DNA from: JAEXOD01 sp964652025
Lineage (GTDB): Bacteria; Bacteroidota; Ignavibacteria; Ignavibacteriales; Melioribacteraceae
Assembly (NCBI GenBank): GCA_964652025.1
Contig: CAZYZX010000007.1
Location: forward strand, 117,117 to 181,116
Reading direction: 5' to 3'
DNA: 64,000 bases
A program made the position numbers and the translations under genes. The notes below the pieces were generated by a model. The model was not told where the DNA came from, did no database searches, and saw only the letters and a program-made list of their open reading frames with translations. This document shows positions 16,895 to 26,275 of this stretch, piece by piece (within the stretch, counting starts at the first letter, position 1; each line of letters starts with the position of its first letter).

Positions 16895-18379
16895 ATGGAA
16901 AGTTACGGATTTTGGTCTTTATTACCCCCGGCATTGGCAATTATATTAGCAATTAGAACAAAGCAAGTATTTATTTCGTTGTTATTAGGAATTTGGGTTG
17001 GTTGGTTGATATTAAGTGGAGGAAATCCATTACTTGGTACATTTAACACTGTACAGGCATTAGTAGACGTTTTTAAGGATGCAGGGAATACACGAACGAT
17101 AATGTTTAGTTGTTTAGTTGGTGCATTAATAGTATTTGTGCAAAAAAGTGGTGGAACAGAAGGATTTATAAGTGTTGTGCATAATTTTTTAAAGAATTTA
17201 GAGAAAAAACGTTCTTTAAATAGTCGTGTGTTAGTTCAATTAATGGCGATGTTTACGGGATTAATAGTATTTGTAGAAACAAGTATAAATATATTAACAG
17301 TCGGCTCAATATATAGACCAATCTTTGATGATTTGAAAATACCGCGAGAAAAGATGGCGTATATAGCACATTCAATGTCTCCAACCACATGTGTATTAAT
17401 ACCGTTAAATGCGTGGGGTGCATATATAATGGGATTATTAGCAGCACAAGGTTTTAGTAATCCGTTTCAAGTGTTAGTAAGTGCATTTCCGTTTAATTTT
17501 TATCCAATGATAGCTATAGGTTTAATAGCATTTTTTATACTATCCAAAAAAGATTTTGGACCGATGAAAAAAGCTGAAGATAGGACACGCTTAACCGGAA
17601 AATTAATGAATGACGATGCAAAGCCGTTAATAAGCACAGATGCATTAGCAGCCACACGAAAAGAAGGAGTTGCACCACGCGCATTTAATATGCTTATTCC
17701 GATTGCAATAATGGTGCTAATGATGCCTGTAATGTTAATTGTAACTGGGTATCCAAATGTAAAGAATGTGGAAAGTATGGCGTGGTATCAAGTGGCAGCA
17801 ACAGCAATTGGGCTTGGTAGTGGCAGCACAAGCGTGTTAATTTCTGTTTTAACTTCTATTATTGTAAGTATAATACTTTATAAAGTGCAAAATATTTTTA
17901 AGTTTCAAGAGTCTATTGATATAGTAATAAGTGGTATTTCCGCATTAATACCTTTAGCAATGCTGATGATGCTTGCATTTGCAATAGGAACAGTGTGCAA
18001 AGAGCTTAAAACAGGAATATATATAGCAGAGTTAACAAAATCTTGGTTAACGCCAAGTTTAGTGCCGGTAATAATATTTATAGTTGGTTGCGTAGTTGCA
18101 TTTGCAACAGGAACAAGTTGGGGAACTTTTGCGATAATGATTCCAATAGGTGTTCCGATGGCAACAACATTAGGTGCAAGTGTACCATTAACAATAGCAG
18201 CTGCTTTAGGTGGTGGAGTATTTGGTGATAACTGTTCGCCAATAAGCGATACAACACTTATTACAAGTATGGCTTGCGGTTCCGATTTGATTGATCACGT
18301 AAGAACGCAATTACCTTATGCAATTTTAGCGGGAATAATTACAGCAATTTTATATATAATATTAGGCTTTGCAATGTAA
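16895..18379 (+). CDS. NhaC-family Na+/H+ antiporter
   Basis: A 494-aa polytopic inner-membrane transporter with about 11-12 hydrophobic helices. It starts MESYGFWSLLPPALAIILAI and contains the family hallmark PISDTTLITSMACGSDLIDHV, GVFGDNCSPISDTT and ATGTSWGTFAIMIP. The NhaC superfamily exchanges Na+ or organic acids for protons (for example malate/lactate antiport), so the true substrate is uncertain. It has an ATG start after AGGAAAGCGA. The following T9SS gene begins 1 nt after the stop, an odd operonic pairing. Confidence 0.9.
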   Translation: MESYGFWSLLPPALAIILAIRTKQVFISLLLGIWVGWLILSGGNPLLGTFNTVQALVDVFKDAGNTRTIMFSCLVGALIVFVQKSGGTEGFISVVHNFLKNLEKKRSLNSRVLVQLMAMFTGLIVFVETSINILTVGSIYRPIFDDLKIPREKMAYIAHSMSPTTCVLIPLNAWGAYIMGLLAAQGFSNPFQVLVSAFPFNFYPMIAIGLIAFFILSKKDFGPMKKAEDRTRLTGKLMNDDAKPLISTDALAATRKEGVAPRAFNMLIPIAIMVLMMPVMLIVTGYPNVKNVESMAWYQVAATAIGLGSGSTSVLISVLTSIIVSIILYKVQNIFKFQESIDIVISGISALIPLAMLMMLAFAIGTVCKELKTGIYIAELTKSWLTPSLVPVIIFIVGCVVAFATGTSWGTFAIMIPIGVPMATTLGASVPLTIAAALGGGVFGDNCSPISDTTLITSMACGSDLIDHVRTQLPYAILAGIITAILYIILGFAM

Positions 18380-18380
18380 T

Positions 18381-19058
18381 ATGAAAAAACTAAAAATAAA
18401 CATACTTATTTTTTTATTAATTGTATTAAATGTTACCATAAAAGCCGATGACCCACCACATTTACCAGTAGAGTTGCTTTACTTTAAAGCAGATGTTTAT
18501 GGTAGTATAGTTTTATTAAGGTGGGGAACAGCAACCGAGCTTAATAATTATGGCTTTTTTGTTGAACGTGCTACAGATGAAGGTTTTACAACATTTGAAT
18601 CTTTAGGCTTTGTAGAAGGACATGGAACTTCTTATGTACAGTGGCATTATTCGTTTGAAGATACAACGATTACACAATCTGGCACGTATTATTATAGATT
18701 AAACCAAATGGATTTAGATGGGCATACAAAATATTCGTTTGTTTTATCTGTGGATGTTACAATTACAAGTGTTGATGATAATAAATTAATAAATATAAAT
18801 TATTACTTAAGTCAAAATTATCCCAATCCATTTAACCCATCTACAAAGATAGATTTTTATATTAATAAAAGTGCAGATGTGGTTTTAGATATTTACGACT
18901 TATTGGGGAATAAAATAAAAACAATAGTTAACCAATATTTGGCTAAGGGGAATTATACAATAAATGTTGATATGGGGGAATTTACATCTGGGGTATATTT
19001 TTATAAATTAAATGTAGATGGTAATAATTATATAAAAAAAATGGTTTTACAAAAGTAA
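18381..19058 (+). CDS. Small T9SS cargo protein lacking an effector domain
   Basis: A 225-aa secreted protein. A signal peptide (about 1-24, ending VTIKA) leads directly into the shared beta-sandwich module LPVELLYFKADVYGSIVLLR (about 30-130) and then a T9SS type A domain (LSQNYPNPFNPSTKIDFY, about 147-225). No catalytic or binding domain precedes the module. The ATG at 18381 follows the nhaC stop by 1 nt. A start 12 nt upstream would put four residues before the signal. It is possibly a surface-anchored partner or a remnant. Confidence 0.82.
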   Translation: MKKLKINILIFLLIVLNVTIKADDPPHLPVELLYFKADVYGSIVLLRWGTATELNNYGFFVERATDEGFTTFESLGFVEGHGTSYVQWHYSFEDTTITQSGTYYYRLNQMDLDGHTKYSFVLSVDVTITSVDDNKLININYYLSQNYPNPFNPSTKIDFYINKSADVVLDIYDLLGNKIKTIVNQYLAKGNYTINVDMGEFTSGVYFYKLNVDGNNYIKKMVLQK

Positions 19059-19128
19059 AATCAAGTGATTTAAATTACAATCAATAGCAACGATTAAAAA
19101 ATATTGTACAAAATAAATCAAATTGTCT

Positions 19129-19136
19129 TATTTTTG
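19129..19136 (+). promoter_or_regulatory. Candidate -7 element of a Bacteroidetes-type promoter
   Basis: TATTTTTG matches TAnnTTTG and lies 31 nt before the ATG at 19168. An imperfect upstream element ATTG at 19103-19106 is 22 bp away, slightly longer than the usual spacing. Confidence 0.4.
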
Positions 19137-19167
19137 TAAATTAATTTATAAATATATTGGAGTAATA

Positions 19168-20511
19168 ATGAAAAAAACTTTTGCCGTTATCTTCTTATTA
19201 ACAAGCGTGCTAATTAATGCACAGTTTAGCAGCAATTTAAAGCCAAACGAAGGTTTAATGCAGGGTGGATTTGGACTAAACTGGGTAGATGGTCAACCAT
19301 TTTATTCGTTTAGAATTACACCGGAATTTGGTTTTGCAAATTTTGGAGTTGGTTTGGATTTAAATTTAGCTGTTGATAGCAAAGGTAATTTTAGAAAAGA
19401 AAATTATAATGAGTTTACAGATTATTTAAGCATTATAAGATACGCACGATATGGACATAAACATGACCCAATTTATGTTAAAGTTGGTGCATTAGATTAT
19501 ACAACATTAGGACACGGAAGTATAATGTATATGTATAACAATTCACCAACATTTGACGCTAGAAAAATTGGTGCTCAATTTGATATGGATTTTAACGAGT
19601 TTGGATTTGAATCTGTATATGGCAATTTTGCACAAGCTGGCGTATTTGGTTTACGTGGATATGTTAGACCACTAAAGCTTACAAGTGCAAAATCTATACC
19701 CGTTATAAGTAATTTAGAAGTTGGTGTTTCGTTTGTAACAGACTTTGATAAAAATGCAGGCGTTATTGCGGGAACGATTGACTCGTTAACAGGTAAATTT
19801 AAATCCTTAAAAGATGAAGGAAGCGTAAATATAATTGGTTTTGATTTAGGTTTACCGATTATTAGAACTGATATGTTGAATTTAGAAGTTTATTATGATT
19901 TTGTAAAGATTATGGATTTTGGTTCTGGTTCAACAGCAGGAATAAAAGCAGAATTAAGTGGCTTAGGTTTAGTAACATTAGGTGCAAAATTAGAACGTAG
20001 ATTTAATGGAGATGAATTTATACCATCTTACTTTAATGCATTATATGAAACAGAGAGATTTAATTATGACCACGCAACGGGACAAGTTAGAAGCAAAGTT
20101 GCAATCTTAAAAGGATTAAAATCATCTGCTGGTAATGGCTTTTTTGGTGAGTTAGAAGCAAATGTTGTGGATTTATTTAGAGTAGTTGGCAGTTATGAAA
20201 GACTTGATAAAGAACCAAAAAGTGGTGCACTTCACATGACAGCTGAAGTAGTTCCAAAAGATTTACCTTTTATTACAAGAGCTGGTTACGATAAAATTAA
20301 TATTGAAAATGAAAAAGACTTATTTACATTAGATGATAGATCATATTTATTTGTTGAATTAGGATATAAACCTTATAGTTTTATGATAGTATCTATGGTT
20401 TATAATTGGACTTATACACCAGTTAGAGATAAAGATAAGAATATAATCGGTTATAAGCCACAAAAATGGGTAGAGCCAAGGGTATCGTTTGTATATCCAC
20501 TTAATTTTTAA
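19168..20511 (+). CDS. Outer-membrane beta-barrel protein of unknown function
   Basis: A 447-aa exported protein with a signal peptide (MKKTFAVIFLLTSVLINAQ) and alternating hydrophobic/polar beta strands throughout. It ends in an aromatic residue (VSFVYPLNF), as outer-membrane barrels do. I do not recognise a specific family. It has no T9SS tail, so it would reach the outer membrane by the Sec/BAM route. I chose the ATG at 19168, with TTGGAG 6 nt upstream. An upstream in-frame ATG would add 15 residues before the signal peptide. A terminator follows it. Confidence 0.7.
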   Translation: MKKTFAVIFLLTSVLINAQFSSNLKPNEGLMQGGFGLNWVDGQPFYSFRITPEFGFANFGVGLDLNLAVDSKGNFRKENYNEFTDYLSIIRYARYGHKHDPIYVKVGALDYTTLGHGSIMYMYNNSPTFDARKIGAQFDMDFNEFGFESVYGNFAQAGVFGLRGYVRPLKLTSAKSIPVISNLEVGVSFVTDFDKNAGVIAGTIDSLTGKFKSLKDEGSVNIIGFDLGLPIIRTDMLNLEVYYDFVKIMDFGSGSTAGIKAELSGLGLVTLGAKLERRFNGDEFIPSYFNALYETERFNYDHATGQVRSKVAILKGLKSSAGNGFFGELEANVVDLFRVVGSYERLDKEPKSGALHMTAEVVPKDLPFITRAGYDKINIENEKDLFTLDDRSYLFVELGYKPYSFMIVSMVYNWTYTPVRDKDKNIIGYKPQKWVEPRVSFVYPLNF

Positions 20512-20520
20512 TTCATAATA

Positions 20521-20546
20521 AAAGGCGGATAACTTCCGCCTTTTTT
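20521..20546 (+). terminator. Rho-independent terminator
   Basis: A 9-bp stem, AAAGGCGGA / TCCGCCTTT, with a 5-nt loop and six T residues lies 10 nt after the barrel gene stop. Confidence 0.9.
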
Positions 20547-20646
20547 ATTTTGTCTTATTAATGAATTATTACGAATTTCCTTTATTTTATCACAAAAAAA
20601 TAATATTTTAAGATTTGATTAATAATAAATTAGGAGCGACTTAATT

Positions 20647-21561
20647 ATGAGAAGAGTATTTTTTGTTTTTATGTTGATTAGTTCGATTTTGTGGTCACAA
20701 GATTTTAAGGTTGTAAACAAGCTTGAACTTAAAAACATTCAGCCAGAAGGATATTACTATCCAACATTAAATTATGACGGCACAAAAATCTTGTTATCTA
20801 AAGAAAGCTATAAAGGTCTTTATTTATATGACCTTAATACTAAAGAGATAACAGTAATAAGTGAAGGTGCAAACGCAGGATATAAACCGATGTTTACAGA
20901 AGATGATAGCAAAATTATATATCAAAATGATTACTATGATGGAGTAAAAAGATATAGTGATTTAATGATTTATGATATTGCTACCAAAGAAACAAAAACT
21001 TTATTAAAAAAAGAACGTAATTTAAAGTTGGTAAAAGAAATAAATGGAAATGGTTTAATTGCAACAGCGGAAAGTGGCACAAAAAGTTTTAGTTTACAAG
21101 ATTTAAGCTTTACTGAAAATAGTGTAAATAAAAGTTTTGCTTATACAGATGCAGAAAAAATTATAATTAGCAGAAATGGAATGATTAGTGAATTTAAACC
21201 TTTTGAAGAAGGGTATTATATTTGGGTAAGTGCAAATAGTAATAAACTATTATACCAATGTACGGGTAAAGGTACATTTGTAACAGATTTATTAAATAAT
21301 AACAATTACTCCATTGGTTATGCTAATGCACCAATTTTTACACCAGATGGTAATTATGTTATTTACATGAATGATAGAGATGATGGACATAATGTTTATG
21401 CAAGCGATATATTAATAAGCAGCTTTGATGGTAAAACTACATATAATTTAACACAAAGTGTGGATGATTTAGAGATGTATCCAGCTATTTCTGGCAACGG
21501 CAGATATATTGCGTATTGCACAACAGATGGTAGAATTTATATTTTAGAAGTTAGTTACTAG
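20647..21561 (+). CDS. Periplasmic TolB-like beta-propeller (PD40/WD40-like) protein
   Basis: A 304-aa exported protein with a signal peptide (MRRVFFVFMLISSILWSQ) and repeated beta-propeller blades of the PD40 type: YPTLNYDGTKILLSKES, KPMFTEDDSKIIYQND, APIFTPDGNYVIYMNDRDDG and YPAISGNGRYIAYCTTDGR. Such domains scaffold envelope protein interactions. It begins at ATG after TAGGAGCGACTTAATT and ends 10 nt before a secreted amidase. It may therefore assist that enzyme or act in cell-wall turnover, which is an inference from adjacency. Confidence 0.78.
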   Translation: MRRVFFVFMLISSILWSQDFKVVNKLELKNIQPEGYYYPTLNYDGTKILLSKESYKGLYLYDLNTKEITVISEGANAGYKPMFTEDDSKIIYQNDYYDGVKRYSDLMIYDIATKETKTLLKKERNLKLVKEINGNGLIATAESGTKSFSLQDLSFTENSVNKSFAYTDAEKIIISRNGMISEFKPFEEGYYIWVSANSNKLLYQCTGKGTFVTDLLNNNNYSIGYANAPIFTPDGNYVIYMNDRDDGHNVYASDILISSFDGKTTYNLTQSVDDLEMYPAISGNGRYIAYCTTDGRIYILEVSY

Positions 21562-21571
21562 TGAGGAAAAT

Positions 21572-23983
21572 ATGAAAAGATTATATATTGTATTATTTAC
21601 GATTTTAGTTTCAATAAATTTAAATGCGCAAACATTAATGGGGGCAAAAATAGTAATAGATCCGGGTCACGGTGGCCACGACCCAGCAGATGATAGATAC
21701 ATAGCCGCAACAGGCTTTTGGGAGTCTGATGGTAATTGGAGTAAAGCAAATCACCTTAAGCCAATGCTGCAAAACTTAGGTGCAAATGTTAAGTTAACAA
21801 GAAATGGCAATAACGATGCTGATGATATATCACTATCTGCAAGAAGCCAAATAGCAAACGATTTTGGTGCGGATTATTTCCACTCTATACATAGTAACGG
21901 TTATAATGGGCAATCTAATTATACATTGATATTATTTAGAGGATATGATGATGGACCAGTATTTCCAAAAGCTAAAACTATGGGTGGCTATTTGATGAAT
22001 AATATTTATACAGCACATAGAACAACAGCCAAATATAATAGAGGAGACTGGAGCTTTTATCCTGATTGGGGAACACAAGGTTTAGGTGTTCTTAGAAACT
22101 TAACAATGGCGGGCACTCTTTCCGAAGGTTCTTTTCATGATTATATACCAGAATCTTGGCGTTTAATGAATACCTCTTATAGATACCATGAAGCTGTTGC
22201 TATTGCACGTTCATTTATTCAATTATTTAACGATTTTGAGTATTCTCACGGTGTTATAGCAGGAATAGTTAGAGATCCAAATCAAACTGTATCATATTAT
22301 TATATTCCATCTTTACCAAATGATAGTAAAAAGCCAATAAATAATATTAAAGTTAGATTAATGCCCGGTAATAAGGTTTATAATGGTGATAACATGAACA
22401 ATGGATTTTTCTTGTTCGATAGTTTAGCACCAGGTACTTACAAACTATATTATGAAGCAGAAAACTACGCATTAGACTCATCAACAGTTACAGTATACTC
22501 TAATAAAACAACTTTTGCAGATAAAAACTTAAATCCAGCACCAAATTTAAATGCACCAACAGTTGTATCAGCAAGTCCAGAAAATAATGCAACTAATGTA
22601 AGATTAAAAGCAGCAATAACTTTTAATTTTGATATTTCGATGGATAAAGCATCAACGCAAAGTGCATTTGAAATAACACCAGCAATTGCAGGCACGTTTA
22701 CGTGGTCTAATAACGATAAAAGTATGACATTTATGCCATCTACTTTTTATCCGGCAAATTCTGTTATAACAGCAAAAGTTAAAACAAGTGCAAAATCTAT
22801 ATTTAACATTAATTTACAAAACGAGTATACAATAACATTTACAACAAGAAGTAAATTAAACATATTATCGGTTTATCCACAAAATAATGCTAATAAAATT
22901 AGTACAACTGTTAATGTAAGGGTAATATTTGATGCACCACTTAAGCAAAGCACACTATCTGGTGGTAATGTTACATTTGTTAATTCAAGCGGTGCCTCAG
23001 TTCCAATTTATGTGGATTTAAATGGATATGCAGCTGGTAAAATTACATTTGATCCACAAAATCCATTAACGCCGGGTGAAAGTTATACACTTAAACTAAA
23101 ATCTGGTGTTGGCGATATGGAAGGTTTATTTTTAGGTGAAGATTATATCTTTACATTCAAAGTAGATGATGAAGTATACCAAAGCGGTCAAGTTTTAGAT
23201 AACTTTGAAGCTATTGGTGGTTGGTGGGATCCTAATAATAGTGGCAGCACTGTTGGAACAAATCCAGATGCAACTACTTTTACAATAGTTTCAGATAAAA
23301 AAGTTAGCGGTAGTAAATCTGGTAAAATTACTTATGTATTTACAAATGCAACAGGTGGAGTTGTTAGAACATTTAACAATAATAAGCCAAGTATAGGTAG
23401 TTCTACAACAAGTAAAGTTGGCTTATGGGTATATGGTGATTTAAGCTATAATTTACTTGAGTATTGGTTTTATTATAACTCTAGCACAAATACAAGTGTT
23501 TTTATAGATACCTTAAATTGGACAGGTTGGAAGCTTAAATATATAAACTCCGGTTCTATTAATGGAACAGGGGATAAATTATTCCACAGTATTGTTATTA
23601 AACAAACCCCAAATGGTGCAACAAGTAGTGCTATATATGTAGATGATTTACAAAAAGATATTGTTACAGATGTTGAGATTGAAAATGATAATAATAAAAT
23701 TCCAACTGATTATGTATTAAATCAAAATTACCCAAATCCATTTAATCCTTCAACTGTAATAGGGTTTAGTATTCCTAAAGCAGATAACGTTAAACTAACC
23801 ATTTATAACTTGCTTGGTGAAAAAGTTATTACATTAGTTAATAGCGAAATGAATGCAGGGAATTATAAAGTTACATGGAATGGCAAAAACGATTTTGGCG
23901 TAACAGTACCATCGGGTGTTTATTTTTATAAGCTTGAAACATCGGGATTTAATCAATCTAAAAAAATGATTTTAATTAAGTAA
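21572..23983 (+). CDS. Secreted N-acetylmuramoyl-L-alanine amidase with T9SS sorting domain
   Basis: An 803-aa multidomain enzyme. A signal peptide (1-20) is followed by an Amidase_3 zinc domain (about 22-225, with KIVIDPGHGGHDPAD at 26-40, SIHSNG, and the catalytic Glu in GTLSEGSFHDY). Next are a carboxypeptidase-regulatory-like domain (about 228-330), two Ig-like Big_5 domains (about 332-535), a jelly-roll carbohydrate-binding-like region (about 545-700) and a T9SS tail (LNQNYPNPFNPSTVIGF, 718-803). The tail includes the FlgD-like VTWNGKNDFGVTVPSGVYFYK. It should cleave peptidoglycan outside the cell, perhaps in neighbours or debris. It starts at ATG after GTGAGGAAAAT. Confidence 0.9.
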   Translation: MKRLYIVLFTILVSINLNAQTLMGAKIVIDPGHGGHDPADDRYIAATGFWESDGNWSKANHLKPMLQNLGANVKLTRNGNNDADDISLSARSQIANDFGADYFHSIHSNGYNGQSNYTLILFRGYDDGPVFPKAKTMGGYLMNNIYTAHRTTAKYNRGDWSFYPDWGTQGLGVLRNLTMAGTLSEGSFHDYIPESWRLMNTSYRYHEAVAIARSFIQLFNDFEYSHGVIAGIVRDPNQTVSYYYIPSLPNDSKKPINNIKVRLMPGNKVYNGDNMNNGFFLFDSLAPGTYKLYYEAENYALDSSTVTVYSNKTTFADKNLNPAPNLNAPTVVSASPENNATNVRLKAAITFNFDISMDKASTQSAFEITPAIAGTFTWSNNDKSMTFMPSTFYPANSVITAKVKTSAKSIFNINLQNEYTITFTTRSKLNILSVYPQNNANKISTTVNVRVIFDAPLKQSTLSGGNVTFVNSSGASVPIYVDLNGYAAGKITFDPQNPLTPGESYTLKLKSGVGDMEGLFLGEDYIFTFKVDDEVYQSGQVLDNFEAIGGWWDPNNSGSTVGTNPDATTFTIVSDKKVSGSKSGKITYVFTNATGGVVRTFNNNKPSIGSSTTSKVGLWVYGDLSYNLLEYWFYYNSSTNTSVFIDTLNWTGWKLKYINSGSINGTGDKLFHSIVIKQTPNGATSSAIYVDDLQKDIVTDVEIENDNNKIPTDYVLNQNYPNPFNPSTVIGFSIPKADNVKLTIYNLLGEKVITLVNSEMNAGNYKVTWNGKNDFGVTVPSGVYFYKLETSGFNQSKKMILIK

Positions 23984-24001
23984 TAAATAAAAATATTATA
24001 T

Positions 24002-24035
24002 AAAAATCCTCATCTTTTAGGTGGGGATTTTTTTT
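24002..24035 (+). terminator. Rho-independent terminator
   Basis: A stem of AAAAATCCTCATC pairs with GGTGGGGATTTTT (two G-U pairs), followed by a long T run, 18 nt after the amidase stop. Confidence 0.85.
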
Positions 24036-24117
24036 ATTGAAAAAGCATATAACTTAAACTTTTAGTAATTAGGAATTGTTACTCTTTTTTTAGCTTCTTT
24101 TTTTTATAATTTATTAT

Positions 24118-24125
24118 TATTTTTT
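24118..24125 (+). promoter_or_regulatory. Candidate -7 promoter element for the heme operon
   Basis: TATTTTTG matches the Bacteroidetes-type TAnnTTTG element and lies 38 nt before the ATG of the first heme-cluster gene. No good TTTG -33 element is visible at the expected distance, so support is partial. The rest of the gap from 24036 to 24163 shows no riboswitch-like structure. Confidence 0.35.
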
Positions 24126-24163
24126 GTAATAAAAAAAATGCATATTAAACACAAAGAGAATAA

Positions 24164-24988
24164 ATGATTTACACAATCCATATTTTTAATATATTATTAC
24201 CAATATTTTATTTAATTACATTTTTAGCTTATGTATACGATTTTGTAGAAGAAAAATCGTTATTAAAAAATGGTAAAAGATTAATATTATTTTTAACGTT
24301 AATATTTCATTTATTTTATATATTGGTAAGAACAGCAGAATTTGACCATCCACCAATAACAACAAAATATGAAATATTTACAATATTGGCATTTTCATTA
24401 GCATGTTGTTATTTTGTGTTGGAGTTGCTAACAGATATAAGAGGAACTGGGGTATTTATTTTATTTTTATCCATAATATTTCAAACAGTATCATCAATTT
24501 TTATAAAAGACTTAACACAAGTGCCCGAAGTATTAAAAAACAGAATGCTTGGAATGCATGTAGTATCTGCATTATTAGGATACTCTGGCATAGCAATTTC
24601 TGCGGTTCATGCGCTGTTGTATATTTTGTTATATCGCTCGTTAAAAAGTAAAAAATATGGACTTATTTTTAATAGATTGCCAAATATTGAAATTTTAGAA
24701 AAATTAAGTTTTAGCAGTATGATAATAGGTTTTATACTACTAACAATATCAATTGTAATTGGGTTTGTTTGGTTGCCAGAAGCATTCCCAAATTTTAGCT
24801 ACTTAGATCCAAAATTAGTTACCACTGGGGTTGTATGGATTTTATATGGTATTGTAGTAATACTAAAACTTAGTGGCAATTTATATGGCAAAAAGCTTGT
24901 TGAACTATCAATAGCAGGATTTATTGTTGCAATGTTTTCTTTAGTATTGGGTAATATTCTTGCATCTAGTTTTCATACATTTTATTGA
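24164..24988 (+). CDS. hemX: HemX/CcsA-type cytochrome c assembly family membrane protein
   Basis: A 274-aa polytopic protein with eight hydrophobic segments. It carries conserved histidines in EFDHPPITTKYEIF and GMHVVSALLGYSGIAISAVH, the pattern of the CcsA/ResC/HemX superfamily. The tryptophan-rich heme-handling motif of true CcsA is not present, and it directly precedes hemA. HemX is therefore the better name: in other bacteria HemX tunes glutamyl-tRNA reductase levels. It starts at ATG 24164. It is the first gene of the ten-gene heme operon and ends 15 nt before hemA. Confidence 0.75.
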   Translation: MIYTIHIFNILLPIFYLITFLAYVYDFVEEKSLLKNGKRLILFLTLIFHLFYILVRTAEFDHPPITTKYEIFTILAFSLACCYFVLELLTDIRGTGVFILFLSIIFQTVSSIFIKDLTQVPEVLKNRMLGMHVVSALLGYSGIAISAVHALLYILLYRSLKSKKYGLIFNRLPNIEILEKLSFSSMIIGFILLTISIVIGFVWLPEAFPNFSYLDPKLVTTGVVWILYGIVVILKLSGNLYGKKLVELSIAGFIVAMFSLVLGNILASSFHTFY

Positions 24989-25003
24989 GAAAGATTTTAT
25001 AAT

Positions 25004-26275
25004 ATGAATTTAGTTTTAATATCAATAAATCATAAAACAGCACCTATAGAAATAAGAGAATCGCTACATTTAAGTAATGAAGAAGCTGCGGACTTTATAA
25101 ATGTTTTAAAGAAAGAACTATTAGCAGAAGGGTTAATATTATCCACATGTAATAGAACAGAGATTTTAGGAGTTCCTAAAAGTGGTTTACTTATACATGA
25201 CCAGCTAATAGAAGCTTTAATTAAATTTAAGTCTGTAGAAGGGATAAAAAACGAACACTTTGCAAAGTATTTTTCGTGCGGAGCTGCAAAACATCTTTTT
25301 TCCGTAGCTGCTGGAATAGATTCCTTAATAATAGGTGATAGCCAAATATTAGCACAAGTAAAGGAAGCTATACAAATATCAGAAGAAAATGATTTTGTAA
25401 GTACCAAGCTACATAGATTATTTGATACAGCAGTAAGAGTTGGGAAACGTGCCATAAAAGAAACAGTAATAGGAGAGGGGGCGGTTTCTATTAGTTATGC
25501 GGCAGTGCAAGTAATAGAAAAAGTTTTTGCCAACTTACAAACAAAAAGTGCATTAATAATAGGGGCAGGAGAAACTGCAGAATTAGCGGCAGTTCATTTA
25601 AAAGATAAAGGAATTGGTAGAATTACCATTACAAATAGAACAAAAGCGAATGCCGAAAAATTAGCAGCCAAAGTACATGGGGAAATAATTCCATTTGAAT
25701 TCTTTAAGGAGCAAATCCACAATTATGATATTATATTAAGTGCAACAAGTGCCCCCGGTTATATATTAGATTACAACGATATTAAAACGATGATGCGCAA
25801 AAGGCGTTCATCTTTAGTGTGTTTAATGGATATTGCTATACCCAGAGATATTGACCCACTAACAAGTAATTTAGATAACGTGTTTTATAATGATATAGAT
25901 TCCTTAAAAAGCATAGTAGACCAAAACATTAAAAAACGCGAAAGTGAATTGCCAGTTATAGAAAAGATTATTTTAGAAGAAATGGTGGAATTCTATTCTT
26001 GGTATAATTCACTTGATGTAATACCGACAATAAAAAATTTGCGACAATTTTTTGAAAGTATAAAAGAAGATGAGTTAAATAAAATAAAAAATAAAATTTC
26101 TGCAGAAGATTACGCAAAAGTAGAAGATATGGCAAAACGACTAATCGGCAGATTGTTACATAATCCAACTGCAAAATTAAGGCAGTTAACAGAAAATGGG
26201 AATAATTACGAGCAAACAGCAAATACAATATTATTATTAAAAGAAATTTTTAACTTAAAGGATGAAGAGAATTAA
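25004..26275 (+). CDS. hemA: Glutamyl-tRNA reductase
   Basis: Reduces glutamyl-tRNA(Glu) to glutamate-1-semialdehyde, the entry step of C5-pathway tetrapyrrole synthesis. The 423-aa protein shows NHKTAPIEIRE at the N-terminus, the catalytic Cys49 in ILSTCNRTEI, the GIDSLIIGDSQILAQVK region, and the NADPH domain with LIIGAGETAEL near residue 185. A C-terminal dimerisation helix follows. Length is typical. Its stop is immediately followed by the hemC ATG with no spacer, showing tight coupling. Confidence 0.98.
   Translation: MNLVLISINHKTAPIEIRESLHLSNEEAADFINVLKKELLAEGLILSTCNRTEILGVPKSGLLIHDQLIEALIKFKSVEGIKNEHFAKYFSCGAAKHLFSVAAGIDSLIIGDSQILAQVKEAIQISEENDFVSTKLHRLFDTAVRVGKRAIKETVIGEGAVSISYAAVQVIEKVFANLQTKSALIIGAGETAELAAVHLKDKGIGRITITNRTKANAEKLAAKVHGEIIPFEFFKEQIHNYDIILSATSAPGYILDYNDIKTMMRKRRSSLVCLMDIAIPRDIDPLTSNLDNVFYNDIDSLKSIVDQNIKKRESELPVIEKIILEEMVEFYSWYNSLDVIPTIKNLRQFFESIKEDELNKIKNKISAEDYAKVEDMAKRLIGRLLHNPTAKLRQLTENGNNYEQTANTILLLKEIFNLKDEEN

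Noticed and set aside
23984..24163. Possible riboswitch or heme-responsive leader before the heme operon
   Set aside because: After the terminator the sequence is simple AT-rich DNA with no conserved structured motif that I can see.
16013..25147. Three perfect DnaA-box matches (TTATCCACA) near 16013, 22872 and 25139
   Set aside because: All lie in coding sequence and arise from Tyr-Pro-Gln/His or similar codons. They are scattered and not near an AT-rich unwinding element or dnaA, so no origin is implied.
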